A stretch of 64,000 bases of DNA from an uncultured Eggerthella sp. (lineage in GTDB: Bacteria > Actinomycetota > Coriobacteriia > Coriobacteriales > Eggerthellaceae). The stretch lies in assembly GCA_937998355.1 (NCBI GenBank), contig CALLDI010000005.1:1-64000 (forward strand). Direction: 5' to 3'. Shown piece by piece: positions 41,421 through 50,431 of this stretch. The notes beneath the pieces are model-generated. The model saw only the letters and a list, made by a program, of their open reading frames with translations, made no database searches and was not told the origin of the DNA. A program made the translations under genes and the position numbers. Every line of letters begins with the position of its first letter. Within the stretch, counting starts at the first letter, position 1.

Positions 41421-41888
41421 ATGAGCTATAGCGTTGGAGAAGTTGCGAAGATGCTCGATCTACCCGCATCGACGCTTCGTTATTACGAATCTCAGGGATT
41501 ACTGCCCACCCTCTCCCGAAGCGAAGGCGGACAACGCAGGTTCCAAGAACGAGATCTCGAAGCATGTCGCGTGATCGAATGCCTGAAAGCCTCAGGACTC
41601 TCCATCAAAGAGATCAAGGAATTCATGGATCTGGTCGTGGAGGGAGATGCCACCATCGAGCAGCGCCTTGCGCTCTTCGAGAACCGTCGCGAAGCGGTGC
41701 TGGCCGAGATCGAGCAACTCGAACGAACGCTTTCTGTGCTCGACTTCAAGCGTTGGTACTATACACAGGCACGAGAAGCCGGTACCGAAGATGCGGTGAA
41801 GCAGCTGAAGATCGACCAGATTCCCGAGCAACATCGCGCTGCGAAAGCGCTCCTTGAAGGACACGAAGGCATCGCGCGAACTCGTTAG
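41421..41888 (+). CDS. MerR-family transcriptional regulator
   Basis: A 155-residue regulator: SYSVGEVAKMLDLPASTLRY, YESQGLLPTLSRSEGGQRRF, then a coiled-coil helix and a short C-terminus without Cys pairs. It lacks metal-sensing cysteines, so an organic signal or redox stress is likely. The start at ATG 41421 drops 29 improbable leading residues. It is divergent from the hydrolase gene. Confidence 0.88.
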   Translation: MSYSVGEVAKMLDLPASTLRYYESQGLLPTLSRSEGGQRRFQERDLEACRVIECLKASGLSIKEIKEFMDLVVEGDATIEQRLALFENRREAVLAEIEQLERTLSVLDFKRWYYTQAREAGTEDAVKQLKIDQIPEQHRAAKALLEGHEGIARTR

Positions 41889-42856
41889 GCGGTCTTCACG
41901 CTCGCGGTGATGAGCGTTCCCGTTTCACGACGCAGCCCTTGCGCCGCATGGCCGAGCGAAGTGATGAGCGCCTCGCCACCAGGATGGGCTTCGACGAACT
42001 TGATGCAAGCCTCAACCTTCGGCAGCATACTGCCAGGCGCGAACTGTCCTTGCTTGATGTATTCGCGCGCTTGATCGGTGGTCATGGTGTCGATCGAGCG
42101 TTGGTTCGGCGTATTGAAATCCAGATAGACCTTCTCGACCGCGGTCAAGATGATGAGCGCATCCGCCCGCAGTTTCCATGCAAGGATCGCGCTGGTCAGG
42201 TCCTTATCGATGATCGCATCGACCGCTGTGTAAGCCCCGTCTTCCAGGAAGACCGGAATGCCGCCGCCACCTGCAGCAACCACGATGCAACCATCGTCCA
42301 TCGCTTGCTCGATCGGCCCCAGCTCGACGATATCTTGCGGCGCCGGACTCGGCACGACGCGGCGCCATCCGCGCCCTGAATCCTCATGCACCTGATACCC
42401 CGTCGCCTTCGCGAATTCTTTCGCTTCCTTCTCCGTCATGAACGCGCCGATGGGCTTCTCGTAATCTTTGAACGCAGGGTCGTTCTTGTCGACCACCACA
42501 TGGGTCGGCACGTCCACCACCGAACGCATGATGGCCATCTCGCGGAATTGATTCATGAGCTCACACGTGAGTTGCGCGCCGATATATCCCTGGCTCATCG
42601 CATTGCAATCCGTGAGCGGCATATAGGGAATGTCGTTGCCTTCCTGCTTAGCAGCGATGTTGAACGCTTCGTTGATGATGCCGACCTGCGGTCCGTTGCC
42701 ATGGGTCACGACCACGTTCACGCCCTCTTGGACCATCGCTGCCAGATTCTGCGCAGCCCCCGTTATCAGCTTCAACTGCTCTTGAGGATTCGAACCGAGC
42801 GCATTACCGCCCAACGCGACCACGACTCGCTTGCCTTCTAGATCCTGCGTACTCAT
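41885..42856 (-). CDS. arcC: Carbamate kinase
   Basis: A 323-residue amino-acid-kinase-family enzyme that makes ATP from carbamoyl phosphate, usually in arginine or agmatine fermentation or purine breakdown. Family marks are VVVALGGNALGSNPQEQLKL, NVVVTHGNGPQVGIIN, PLTDCNAMSQGYIG, CIVVAAGGGGIPVF and FAPGSMLPKVEACI. ATG 42856 has GGAAG upstream; the longer frame adds 55 non-homologous residues. No arginine deiminase or carbamoyltransferase gene is adjacent. Its last bases overlap the MerR stop by four. Confidence 0.95.
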   Translation of the reverse strand: MSTQDLEGKRVVVALGGNALGSNPQEQLKLITGAAQNLAAMVQEGVNVVVTHGNGPQVGIINEAFNIAAKQEGNDIPYMPLTDCNAMSQGYIGAQLTCELMNQFREMAIMRSVVDVPTHVVVDKNDPAFKDYEKPIGAFMTEKEAKEFAKATGYQVHEDSGRGWRRVVPSPAPQDIVELGPIEQAMDDGCIVVAAGGGGIPVFLEDGAYTAVDAIIDKDLTSAILAWKLRADALIILTAVEKVYLDFNTPNQRSIDTMTTDQAREYIKQGQFAPGSMLPKVEACIKFVEAHPGGEALITSLGHAAQGLRRETGTLITASVKTA

Positions 42857-43044
42857 AGCGACCATCTTCCTTCGAACATCGTGCCCGATGACGAGTATTC
42901 TCACCTCATCATCGTAGCTGCTCAAACGGCTCGCAAGGAGCGTTCGGGGCGACTGTAGACAGAACGACACGCATCTGTTGAAAGAGCTCGCAGCAGGCGA
43001 AGAGCCAGCCATCATGCTCACGATGCGCCGAATCGACGGAGTCC

Positions 43045-44148
43045 TTAGAAGAGCGATGCGACCTCAGAAGGCTTGACGATGCCGCGCTCGGTCACGATCG
43101 CAGTGATGAATTCGGCAGGCGTGACGTCGAAAGCAGGGTTGTAGACCTCCACCCCGGGAATAGCAGGATCGATGACCTCTGACGCATCGCGCTCTTCGAT
43201 CGGGATATCCGCGGCGCTTCGCGCATTCAGGTCGATCGTCGAGGTGGGCGCGACCACATAGACCGGGATGCCGAAATGAGCCGCAGCGAGCGCGACCCCG
43301 AACGTCCCGATCTTGTTAGCGGTATCGCCGTTGGCCGCGATGCGATCCGCCCCTACCACGACCGCATCGATGCATCCTTGTGCCATGGTCGCAGCGGCCA
43401 TGTTATCGCAGATCACCGTAACAGGGACGTGCGCCTTCGAAAGCTCGAAGGCGGTCAAGCGCGCACCCTGGCGAAGCGGCCTGGTCTCATCGGCGTACAC
43501 CCGCTCGATCTTGCCTTGAGCAGCCGCCGCATAGATGACCCCCAACGCCGTACCGTAGAAAGCCGTCGCAAGACTACCCGCATTGCAATGCGTGAGCACG
43601 CGTGAACCCTGCTCGAGAAGCGATGCCCCGTACTCCCCCATACGTCTGTTCGCGTCCTCGTCATCGACGATCAGCTGCTTGGTGAATTCATAGAGCCGCT
43701 CCGCGACCACGATGGGAGCGGTTCCTGCCGCAGCCTCTTCAGCGATGAGCTGCATCGCCGCATCGACCATGTGTTGCAAGTTCACCGCGGTCGGTCGCGC
43801 CGTAGCGATGAGCCGTGCATCTTCGCGCACCTTGACATGAAAGCGTTCGCGCGCCGCTCGCTCGTCAGCCTCCGCGACAGAGGCCTCGTCGATGCAGAAT
43901 TCCGCAGCGCTGAGCGCGACCGCTGCTGCCCCTGCGATCCCGATGGCAGGGGCTCCGCGCACCCGAAGCGCCTTGATCGCCTCGATCGCATCGCGCCAGT
44001 CGGTCAGGTGCAGGTACTCCTCAACATACGGAAGCTTCGTTTGATCGATGATCCGCAGCACTGGGCGCCCTTCGGAGAAGACCGCGGTCTCGGCCGTATC
44101 GCGCACCAGATCGATGGTGCGCGGGATGTTCTCGATAGCGACTTTCAC
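43045..44148 (-). CDS. mtnA: S-methyl-5-thioribose-1-phosphate isomerase-type protein (MtnA-like)
   Basis: A 367-residue aldose-ketose isomerase of the eIF2B-related family. The conserved RVRGAPAIGIAGAAAVAL, LTHCNAGSLATAFYGTALGV (active-site Cys) and VVVGADRIAANGDTANKIGT (active-site Asp) are present. In methionine salvage it turns methylthioribose-1-phosphate into the ribulose form; related enzymes act on other 5-deoxy- or ribose phosphates. GTG 44148 follows AAGGAG. It precedes the carbamate kinase gene on the same strand. Confidence 0.9.
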   Translation of the reverse strand: MKVAIENIPRTIDLVRDTAETAVFSEGRPVLRIIDQTKLPYVEEYLHLTDWRDAIEAIKALRVRGAPAIGIAGAAAVALSAAEFCIDEASVAEADERAARERFHVKVREDARLIATARPTAVNLQHMVDAAMQLIAEEAAAGTAPIVVAERLYEFTKQLIVDDEDANRRMGEYGASLLEQGSRVLTHCNAGSLATAFYGTALGVIYAAAAQGKIERVYADETRPLRQGARLTAFELSKAHVPVTVICDNMAAATMAQGCIDAVVVGADRIAANGDTANKIGTFGVALAAAHFGIPVYVVAPTSTIDLNARSAADIPIEERDASEVIDPAIPGVEVYNPAFDVTPAEFITAIVTERGIVKPSEVASLF

Positions 44149-44407
44149 GTTGCATCTCCTTCATGCTCGCACGCGTGAGCGCATGCATTTTCATCTCACT
44201 ATACCCTTCCGTGAAAAGGGTCGTGTCATATCGGAAAGACCATGCGTACCATCTGCAAAACCTTCCGATAAACCAATGATTAAAATACCTGAAAGATGGT
44301 ATACTTTTTTGGATTGCAGGATCGCGCCCATTTTTCGCACCGAGCGCACGAAAAAGAGCGGGATCCTCCACGAAGAATACGTTCCGAAATCCGTATCGAA
44401 GGATAGC

Positions 44408-45799
44408 ATGCAGAACATGTGGATCAGTGTCGTACTGATCGTCTTGGTCATAGTCGTTGGTTTGATCGCCGGCACGCGCCTGAGCACCCCTGGTCCTCAG
44501 CGTCGCGCTGTCTTCTCAGCCTTCGGCGCGCTCGCTGTTCTCGCCATCTGGTTCTTCGTGTTCATCGCGTTCTTCCCCGCCGATTGGATCGTGCCTTTCT
44601 TCACGGTCGCCTGCATCGTCATTCCCATCTGCATCTACGTTGGCGTTTCGCGCGGCACGCGAGATAAGTCGATGAAGATCCCGAAAGCGAAATCCGTCGA
44701 TACGATAAAGGCCGAACAACCACTTGGCCCGAAACCTCCTACGCCCGAACAGGCTGCCACGAAGCAGAACAAGCCTTCCATGGCTCCGAACGTAGCTGCT
44801 CAACCTGCGAAAGCACCGGGCGTCCCCGCTTCCAAATCGGCTCAGCCTGCGCGCACGGCGGCGCCTGCACCTTCGCAAGCGCCAGCAGCCGCCTCGAAGC
44901 CTGCGCCAGCACCTGCTGCAGCGCCCAAGAAAGCGCCTGAGGCACCGAAGGCCAAACCCGAACCCAAACCTACAGAGCAGCCAAAGGCTGCACCAAAAGT
45001 TCAGCAGCCAGCTCCAGAAGCGAAGGCCCCTGCTCCACAGCAGCAAAAGGCCGAAGCGACGAAGCGGCCAGCTACAGAAGGTGCCCCCAAGGCTGTTCCT
45101 ATCGCAGCAGACGCGAAACAGCCTACCCCTGCTTCTGCGCCTACCCCTGCTTCTGCGCCTTCACCAGCCTCTACGCCTACTTCTCAGCCCTCTGCTGAAA
45201 AGTCCGCAGCGAAGGATCTTGAGAAGGATCTCGTCTCCAGCACGAAATCGGCTGCTCCCGAAACCATCGATCCTAAGATCGCAGCTGCTGCAGATATGGA
45301 CATCCTGGTCAACAAGGCTGTTGCTGAAGAGATCGAAGAACTCGAAGAGCTGGTGAAGCCCTTCGGAAACGCTCCGCAGCCCACCACGCCGACCGATGGT
45401 CCCGATCTCAACATCGGCTCGCCGCTCGATCAAGCCGAGGCAGCATCGCAAGTTGCCGAATCTACTCCGAAGCCTGCGGAAGCTTCACCCGCACCAAAGC
45501 CAGCACCTGCGCCGAAGAAACCGAAGTCGACCGCCGAGGCCTTCGCGGAATTCAACGCCCGTGCAGCCGCGCTTCGCGATCAGGGAGCGTACGCCATCGC
45601 TGCACTGCTCTACGAAGAGGCTGCCGCTATCGCACCGAACGCGAATGCTTCTCGCGAGGCCCAATTCGACGAACTTTCCTGCTACGTGAAAGCAGGCGAC
45701 GCCAAGAAGGCGAAAGAGATCGCTGCGAAGCTTCGTCAGTCCAGCGTGCTGACGCGCTTCGAGCGCATCAAGCTCGATGCTGTTGAGAGGATGGGCTGA
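44408..45799 (+). CDS. Membrane-anchored Ala/Pro/Lys-rich protein with C-terminal TPR-like region
   Basis: A 463-residue protein. Two or three membrane segments occupy residues 1-85 (WISVVLIVLVIVVGLIAGTR, LAVLAIWFFVFIAFF, VACIVIPICIYVG). A low-complexity linker of about 230 residues follows, rich in Ala, Pro and Lys. The C-terminal 90 residues form helix pairs like tetratricopeptide repeats (AFAEFNARAAALRDQGAYAI, AKKAKEIAAKLRQ). The linker could span the cell wall. ATG 44408 is behind GAAGGA. It overlaps the VanW gene by one base. Function unknown. Confidence 0.8.
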   Translation: MQNMWISVVLIVLVIVVGLIAGTRLSTPGPQRRAVFSAFGALAVLAIWFFVFIAFFPADWIVPFFTVACIVIPICIYVGVSRGTRDKSMKIPKAKSVDTIKAEQPLGPKPPTPEQAATKQNKPSMAPNVAAQPAKAPGVPASKSAQPARTAAPAPSQAPAAASKPAPAPAAAPKKAPEAPKAKPEPKPTEQPKAAPKVQQPAPEAKAPAPQQQKAEATKRPATEGAPKAVPIAADAKQPTPASAPTPASAPSPASTPTSQPSAEKSAAKDLEKDLVSSTKSAAPETIDPKIAAAADMDILVNKAVAEEIEELEELVKPFGNAPQPTTPTDGPDLNIGSPLDQAEAASQVAESTPKPAEASPAPKPAPAPKKPKSTAEAFAEFNARAAALRDQGAYAIAALLYEEAAAIAPNANASREAQFDELSCYVKAGDAKKAKEIAAKLRQSSVLTRFERIKLDAVERMG

Positions 45800-46674
45800 T
45801 GGCTGCCTCTCGCAAGACACGTGTTACCCCTCCCGCCGCGAAGCGCTCGCACCAGTCGCAACGTGCCCCCATCCTCGTCATGGGCTGCTCGCTGCTCATC
45901 GCGTGCTGCATCGCATTCGGTGGCGCGAACTGGCTTGCCGCTCCTGCTCCTGTCGAAGCCGATCCTATCGAGCAAGATCACGTGGTCGAGCCGGGATACT
46001 ACCAAGAGACCATCGGAAGCTACGAAGCCATCTCGCAGAGCGAAGATGCCGATCGAGCAGAGAACCTACGCCTCGCCGCTGAAGCAGTGAACGGCTACGT
46101 CATCGAACCGGGTGCCACCTTCTCCTTCAACGAAGTGGTGGGCGAAACCTCTGCCGACCGCGGCTACAAATCCGCTGCGGTGCTCTACAGCAGCGGTCTC
46201 AGCCAAGATGACGGCGGCGGCATCTGCCAAGTTTCGACCGCGATCTACATCGCCGCGGTGAAGGCGGATCTTGAGATCGTCGAGCGCCATCCTCATTCCG
46301 TGCCTTCCGATTACGCGCCCATCGGCCTCGATGCGACCATCGTCTGCGGTCAGCGAGACCTCCAGATCAGGAACAATACGGACTACCCCGTCACCATCTA
46401 TGCGAAAGCTGTCGGTCAAACGGTCACGGTGAATCTGCTCGGCAAGCCACGCACGGACGGAATCACCATCGATGCGACCTCCCGCGTGGTCGACCGTTAT
46501 GAAGAGACCGCGAAGGACGGCACCACCAAGCAGTACTACGTATCTGAAGCGTTCCGTGTGTACTATCGCGACGGCGTGCGCACCACGCGCGACCTGCTAT
46601 CGAGCGACATCTATCAGGTGCCCAAGGGGGCCACGGTCGCGCTCGCTGAAGGCAGCGTCGAGCCTAATAAATAG
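45799..46674 (+). CDS. VanW family protein
   Basis: A 291-residue protein with a basic start, one membrane anchor (ILVMGCSLLIACCIAFGGAN) and the VanW domain: YVIEPGATFSFNEVVGETSA, DDGGGICQVSTAIYIAAVKA, LEIVERHPHSVPSDYAPIGL and LQIRNNTDYPVTIYA. VanW-type domains occur in Gram-positive cell-envelope proteins, and their biochemical role is unresolved. It is coupled to the Ala/Pro-rich membrane protein, so a cell-wall role for both is likely. Confidence 0.9.
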   Translation: MAASRKTRVTPPAAKRSHQSQRAPILVMGCSLLIACCIAFGGANWLAAPAPVEADPIEQDHVVEPGYYQETIGSYEAISQSEDADRAENLRLAAEAVNGYVIEPGATFSFNEVVGETSADRGYKSAAVLYSSGLSQDDGGGICQVSTAIYIAAVKADLEIVERHPHSVPSDYAPIGLDATIVCGQRDLQIRNNTDYPVTIYAKAVGQTVTVNLLGKPRTDGITIDATSRVVDRYEETAKDGTTKQYYVSEAFRVYYRDGVRTTRDLLSSDIYQVPKGATVALAEGSVEPNK

Positions 46675-46838
46675 GGCATCATTCCCCTTATCAACGAAAC
46701 GGTAAACAAGTAGGGATTAAAGTGTGAGTTTTTCTCATATCTCTGCGAGTTTCATATACAATGAGTCTATTGTCAGAACGCAAGGCGGCCATGAAAACGC
46801 CCTGCTGATTCAAGAAGCTATCTTAAGAAAGGGTCAGT

Positions 46839-47602
46839 ATGGAGACCAACGAATCGATTCTTACGCGCAGCATCGTCGGCTTGGACGAACGAAAGGTTCT
46901 CGGCAAGATGAGCAGCCTTCGTGTCGATTATGATACGCAGGCAGTCAGCCACTACATCGTCCTGAACGCTTCGACGAACAACGCTATCGCGCTTCCTTTC
47001 GAAAATGCCATCGAACGGGCGATACCTTCATCACGGTCCAGTCCTACGGCTCTTTCGTCGACGCTAACTCTCCTGCCGCGAAGGAACTCGTTTCCGACAG
47101 CAACAAGCTCATCGGCGTTGAAGTCTACTCCCGTACTGGTAACACGCTCGGCACGGTAGCTGGCTTCGATTTCGATCCCGTCTTCGGTGCCATCAAGTCG
47201 ATCTCGCTTGAAAACGGCCAGGAATTCCAGTCCGAAGCATTCTTGTTCTTCGCTCCTGACTTCGTCTTCGTCGACGACGGCAGCCAGTCCGCTGAAGACC
47301 TGCGTCAGTCCGCTGAAGATGCTCCTGCGAAGAAAGAAACCGCAGCTGCTCCTGCCGCGGCTGCACCTGCTGCTGCTCCTGCAGCCGCAACTCCTGCTGA
47401 AGCTCCCGCAGCGAATGCAGACGGTCTTTCCAATGAAGACGCGCTGCTCGTCGATTTCCTCATCGGCAAGGTTCTGAACGACGATGTCACCAATTCGGAC
47501 GACACGTTCGCACTGCCCAAGGGCACCGAGATCACGCGCGAGATCGCACTCGATGCGAAGAAGCACGACGCGCTCTTGCTGCTCACCATGAGCGTCGACT
47601 AG
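46839..47602 (+). pseudogene. PRC-barrel-like protein disrupted by a single frameshift
   Basis: The frame from ATG 46839 (METNESILTRSIVGLDERK, KMSSLRVDYDTQAVSHYIV) has a PRC-barrel-like start but loses sense after FENAIE at about 47015. A second frame continues without a gap in homology: GDTFITVQSYGSFVD, IGVEVYSRTGNTLGTVAGFD and SISLENGQ, then an Ala/Pro linker and a helical C-terminus to 47602. The sequence GAACGGGCG at the joint would restore the frame with one added base. Possible explanations are a one-base deletion or a sequencing error. A terminator follows at 47662. Confidence 0.75.
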
Positions 47603-47661
47603 TTCGCAAGATCGGAATCGTTGCAGCATCCCGGTCGGGATGGCACGTAATAAAAACCATG

Positions 47662-47693
47662 AAGCGGCGTGCCTTGGGCGCGCCGCTTTTATT
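47662..47693 (+). terminator. Rho-independent terminator
   Basis: AAGCGGCG and CGCCGCTT arms with an 11-base loop, then TTATTT. It ends the PRC-barrel gene's transcript 60 bases after its stop. Confidence 0.8.
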
Positions 47694-47752
47694 TGAGACA
47701 GACCGAACTCCCAGCGCGTCGCTCGCAACGCGCTTCTCCGAAAGGACCCGTT

Positions 47753-48196
47753 ATGGATTACCAAACCCTGCAAGACGAGATCAAAGCCGCGATGAAAGCG
47801 CATGACAATCATCGCCGCGACATCTTGCGCCAGGTTCACACCGAACTGAAGGCCATCGAAGTGAACGAACGCCGCGAGATCGCGGAGGCCGATGTCGATG
47901 CGATGCTCAAGCGCGTCATCAAGCAGACCAAGGAAACGCTGGATGGCTCGATCAAAGCAGGCAATAACCAAGAACGCACCGACACGCTCACCGAGCAGGT
48001 CGCGATCCTGGAAGGCTATCTGCCCAAACAGGTCGAAGGCGATGAATTGATGGCGCTCATCGATGAAGTGGTCAACGAGACCGGCGCATCGACCAAGAAG
48101 GACATGGGCAAGGTGATGGGCGCGCTCACCCAACGTACCGGCGGAAACTTCGACAAGGCAGCCGCTGCAGCCGAACTGAACAAACGCCTCAGCTAA
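47753..48196 (+). CDS. GatB/YqeY domain protein
   Basis: A 147-residue helical protein of the YqeY family: YQTLQDEIKAAMKAHDNHRR, AIEVNERREIAEADVDAMLK, TLTEQVAILEGYLPKQVEGD and MGKVMGALTQRTGGNFDKA. It resembles the tail domain of GatB that holds tRNA in the amidotransferase; the stand-alone form has no settled function. ATG 47753 is preceded by GAAAGGA. Confidence 0.93.
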   Translation: MDYQTLQDEIKAAMKAHDNHRRDILRQVHTELKAIEVNERREIAEADVDAMLKRVIKQTKETLDGSIKAGNNQERTDTLTEQVAILEGYLPKQVEGDELMALIDEVVNETGASTKKDMGKVMGALTQRTGGNFDKAAAAAELNKRLS

Positions 48197-48229
48197 ACGC
48201 GACAGCAGACGCTAACCGATGCGATAAGA

Positions 48230-48258
48230 AAGGCCACGTGATATGCGTGGCCTTTTTC
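48230..48258 (+). terminator. Rho-independent terminator
   Basis: AAGGCCACG and CGTGGCCTT arms with a 7-base loop and a run of five T. It lies between the convergent YqeY and alcohol dehydrogenase genes. Confidence 0.85.
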
Positions 48259-48285
48259 GTTTTGGAATCACTCATCATCGTAGTA

Positions 48286-49428
48286 TCAAAGACCCGGGAA
48301 CGCTTCGCTCTCGCACGCACGGACCATCTGGATGTATTCCTCGGTCGTGAATTCGCGGCTGCTCACTTTGCCAACAGCATCGATGATCGCCTCGTCGTTC
48401 GGGATCGAACCGAGTTCCGCTAGCGTGGTCGGCAGACCACCCGAACGCAGCACCGCCATGGCTCGATCGAACGCATGACGAACTGCGTCCTCGACCGGAA
48501 AATCCGCAGGCGCATCCATCACGTTGATGGCAAAATCGCGCACTTCATCGGGATGATGGCGTGCCGCGAAGACCAGCCAGCGAGGGAAGATCATCGCGAG
48601 ATTCTGACGATACACCGTTCCCATGGAAAAACGCAGCAGACCTGCAGCGGAGAAGATGCTGTAGGTCCAGTTGCCCTCCATCTCCAGACCGAGCAAGCCG
48701 CTCGTCTCGAGGAAGCTCGCCCACAGCATGGTGGTGCGCGCATCGTAATTTTCAGGGTCAGCCAATAAAACCTCATATGCTTCGAGCACCGAGCGAAGCG
48801 ATGCTGCCGTGAAACGACGAGAGATGATATTCTGGTCGGCAAAATAACGATACCCTGTCTGCGCGAGCATCACCATCGTCGAATAAGCGGTATTGCGAGC
48901 ATCGAGCGAGAACGTGAATGGCGGATAGAGCAGCGCGTAGTTCGCATAGACTCCGTGGATGCCGCCCTGATACCCCATGATGTCGCTCACGCCATTCGCC
49001 TCAGAGCCGGTCGAAGGGTAGGTGGGCACGAGCACGAGCGTGAGTTTTTCGTCGTTCGATTGCTCGAGCTTTCCAAGTAGATGATCGTCATAGTTATCGT
49101 GCACCGCGCAAAAGGCGATCGCCTTCGCGGTGTCCATCGCCGATGCGCCGCCTAACCCCATCACCACTTCGGCACTGCTCGATCGCGCAAGCTCGGTTCC
49201 TTCAGCGATTCGTTCATACGTGCACTGCGAAATGCCATCGAAGTCGATGAGCGTCGCACCTGCAGCCTCGAGAATGCGCGCGACCGTATCGAACGTGCCA
49301 TTCTCTTTCGCAGAGGCGGACCCGCTCACCACCAGGACGCGCTTACCATGCGAGACGGCAGCGAGCGTCTCAAGGGCCGCATCGCCACAAACCGCCTTCA
49401 CTGGTTCATGAAAGCTGAAACTAGTCAT
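48286..49428 (-). CDS. Iron-dependent alcohol dehydrogenase
   Basis: A 380-residue group III alcohol dehydrogenase. It has the Rossmann part with VMGLGGASAMDTAKAIAFCA (GGGSxxD-like), VLVPTYPSTGSEANGVSD, and metal-binding segments around EMEGNWTYSIFSAAG and FARHHP-type His residues (VFAARHHPDE). Substrates are short alcohols or aldehydes such as butanol dehydrogenase targets. Its start overlaps the aldo/keto reductase stop, ending the minus-strand run that begins at 53717. Confidence 0.9.
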   Translation of the reverse strand: MTSFSFHEPVKAVCGDAALETLAAVSHGKRVLVVSGSASAKENGTFDTVARILEAAGATLIDFDGISQCTYERIAEGTELARSSSAEVVMGLGGASAMDTAKAIAFCAVHDNYDDHLLGKLEQSNDEKLTLVLVPTYPSTGSEANGVSDIMGYQGGIHGVYANYALLYPPFTFSLDARNTAYSTMVMLAQTGYRYFADQNIISRRFTAASLRSVLEAYEVLLADPENYDARTTMLWASFLETSGLLGLEMEGNWTYSIFSAAGLLRFSMGTVYRQNLAMIFPRWLVFAARHHPDEVRDFAINVMDAPADFPVEDAVRHAFDRAMAVLRSGGLPTTLAELGSIPNDEAIIDAVGKVSSREFTTEEYIQMVRACESEAFPGL

Positions 49429-50431
49429 CGGTCTTCTCCTTCACCACGGTGCCGCCATATACTTCCAGATCGCCCATCAACGCAAGAGCAGAATCGATAT
49501 GAGCGATCTCGCTCTGAGTGAGGACCACGTCCGCCGCGCCCAGATTCTCTTCGAGTCGCGCTGGCTTGCGCGTACCCGGGATCGGAACGATGAACGGCTC
49601 TTTTGCGAGCATCCACGCGAGCGAGATCTGCGCCACGGTGGCATCATGCGTCCGGGCAAGATCCTCGAGCATCAGAAGGAGCTTATCATTCCTCTTGAGA
49701 GCTTCCTCGGAAAACTGCGGCATCTCAACGCGATAGTCCTCCCCGTTCTTTTCGAACGCGCTGTGGTCGCGATACTTTCCCGACAAGAAACCATTCGCGA
49801 GCGGACTGAACGCCATGTAACCGATTCCCAGCTCGGAGCACACCTTGAAGAGCGGCTCATACCAACGCGCCATCATGGAATAACGATTCTGGATCGCCGT
49901 GACGGGACAGATCGCATGCGCGCGACGGATCGTCTCCTCATCTACCTCGGAAAGACCCCATCCAAGGATCTTGCCTTCTTTGATCAGGTCGGACATCACA
50001 TCGGCCACCTCTTCAACAGGAACACGCGGATCCTGCCTATGCTGCAAATAGATATCGATGTGGTCGGTTCTCAGGCGCTTGAGCGATCCTTCGACCGACT
50101 TGCGGATGATCTCGGGGCGCGAGTCGGCGAACACTGAGTGATTGATCTGCCCGTCGTCCCAATCGAACGACAGCCCGAACTTCGTGGAGATGCGCACCTT
50201 GTCGCGGTAGGGCGCGAGCGCCTCTCCCACCAACTCCTCGTTCTCATGAGGATCCTGTTGCGTTCCGTAGCACTCCGCCGTATCGAAGAGCGTGCATCCA
50301 AGGTCGACCGCATCAGCCAACAGCTCACGCATCTCTTTCTTGTCGGCTGGCTTACCATATGCATGACTCATCCCCATGCAACCGAGACCGATGTCGGAAA
50401 CCTCGATAGCTCCAAGCTTTCTATATCTCAT
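49421..50431 (-). CDS. Aldo/keto reductase (YakC/AKR13-like)
   Basis: A 336-residue NADPH-dependent reductase barrel. Visible are GLGCMGMSHAYG, TLFDTAECYGTQQDPHENEE with the catalytic Asp and Tyr, DHIDIYLQHRQDPRVPVEEV with the catalytic His, and PIPGTRKPARLEENLGA for cofactor binding. AAGGAG precedes ATG 50431. It overlaps both neighbours, so it belongs to the LysR-divergent oxidoreductase operon and probably reduces toxic carbonyls. Confidence 0.93.
   Translation of the reverse strand: MRYRKLGAIEVSDIGLGCMGMSHAYGKPADKKEMRELLADAVDLGCTLFDTAECYGTQQDPHENEELVGEALAPYRDKVRISTKFGLSFDWDDGQINHSVFADSRPEIIRKSVEGSLKRLRTDHIDIYLQHRQDPRVPVEEVADVMSDLIKEGKILGWGLSEVDEETIRRAHAICPVTAIQNRYSMMARWYEPLFKVCSELGIGYMAFSPLANGFLSGKYRDHSAFEKNGEDYRVEMPQFSEEALKRNDKLLLMLEDLARTHDATVAQISLAWMLAKEPFIVPIPGTRKPARLEENLGAADVVLTQSEIAHIDSALALMGDLEVYGGTVVKEKTDD

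Noticed and set aside
44700..45540. Ala/Pro-rich DNA as an expanded repeat or recombination hot spot
   Set aside because: The units are irregular at the DNA level except for a short duplication near 45127-45156; this is an ordinary low-complexity protein linker.
46990..47040. Programmed ribosomal frameshift in the PRC-barrel gene
   Set aside because: No slippery heptamer or strong downstream structure is seen at the joint; a one-base deletion explains it.
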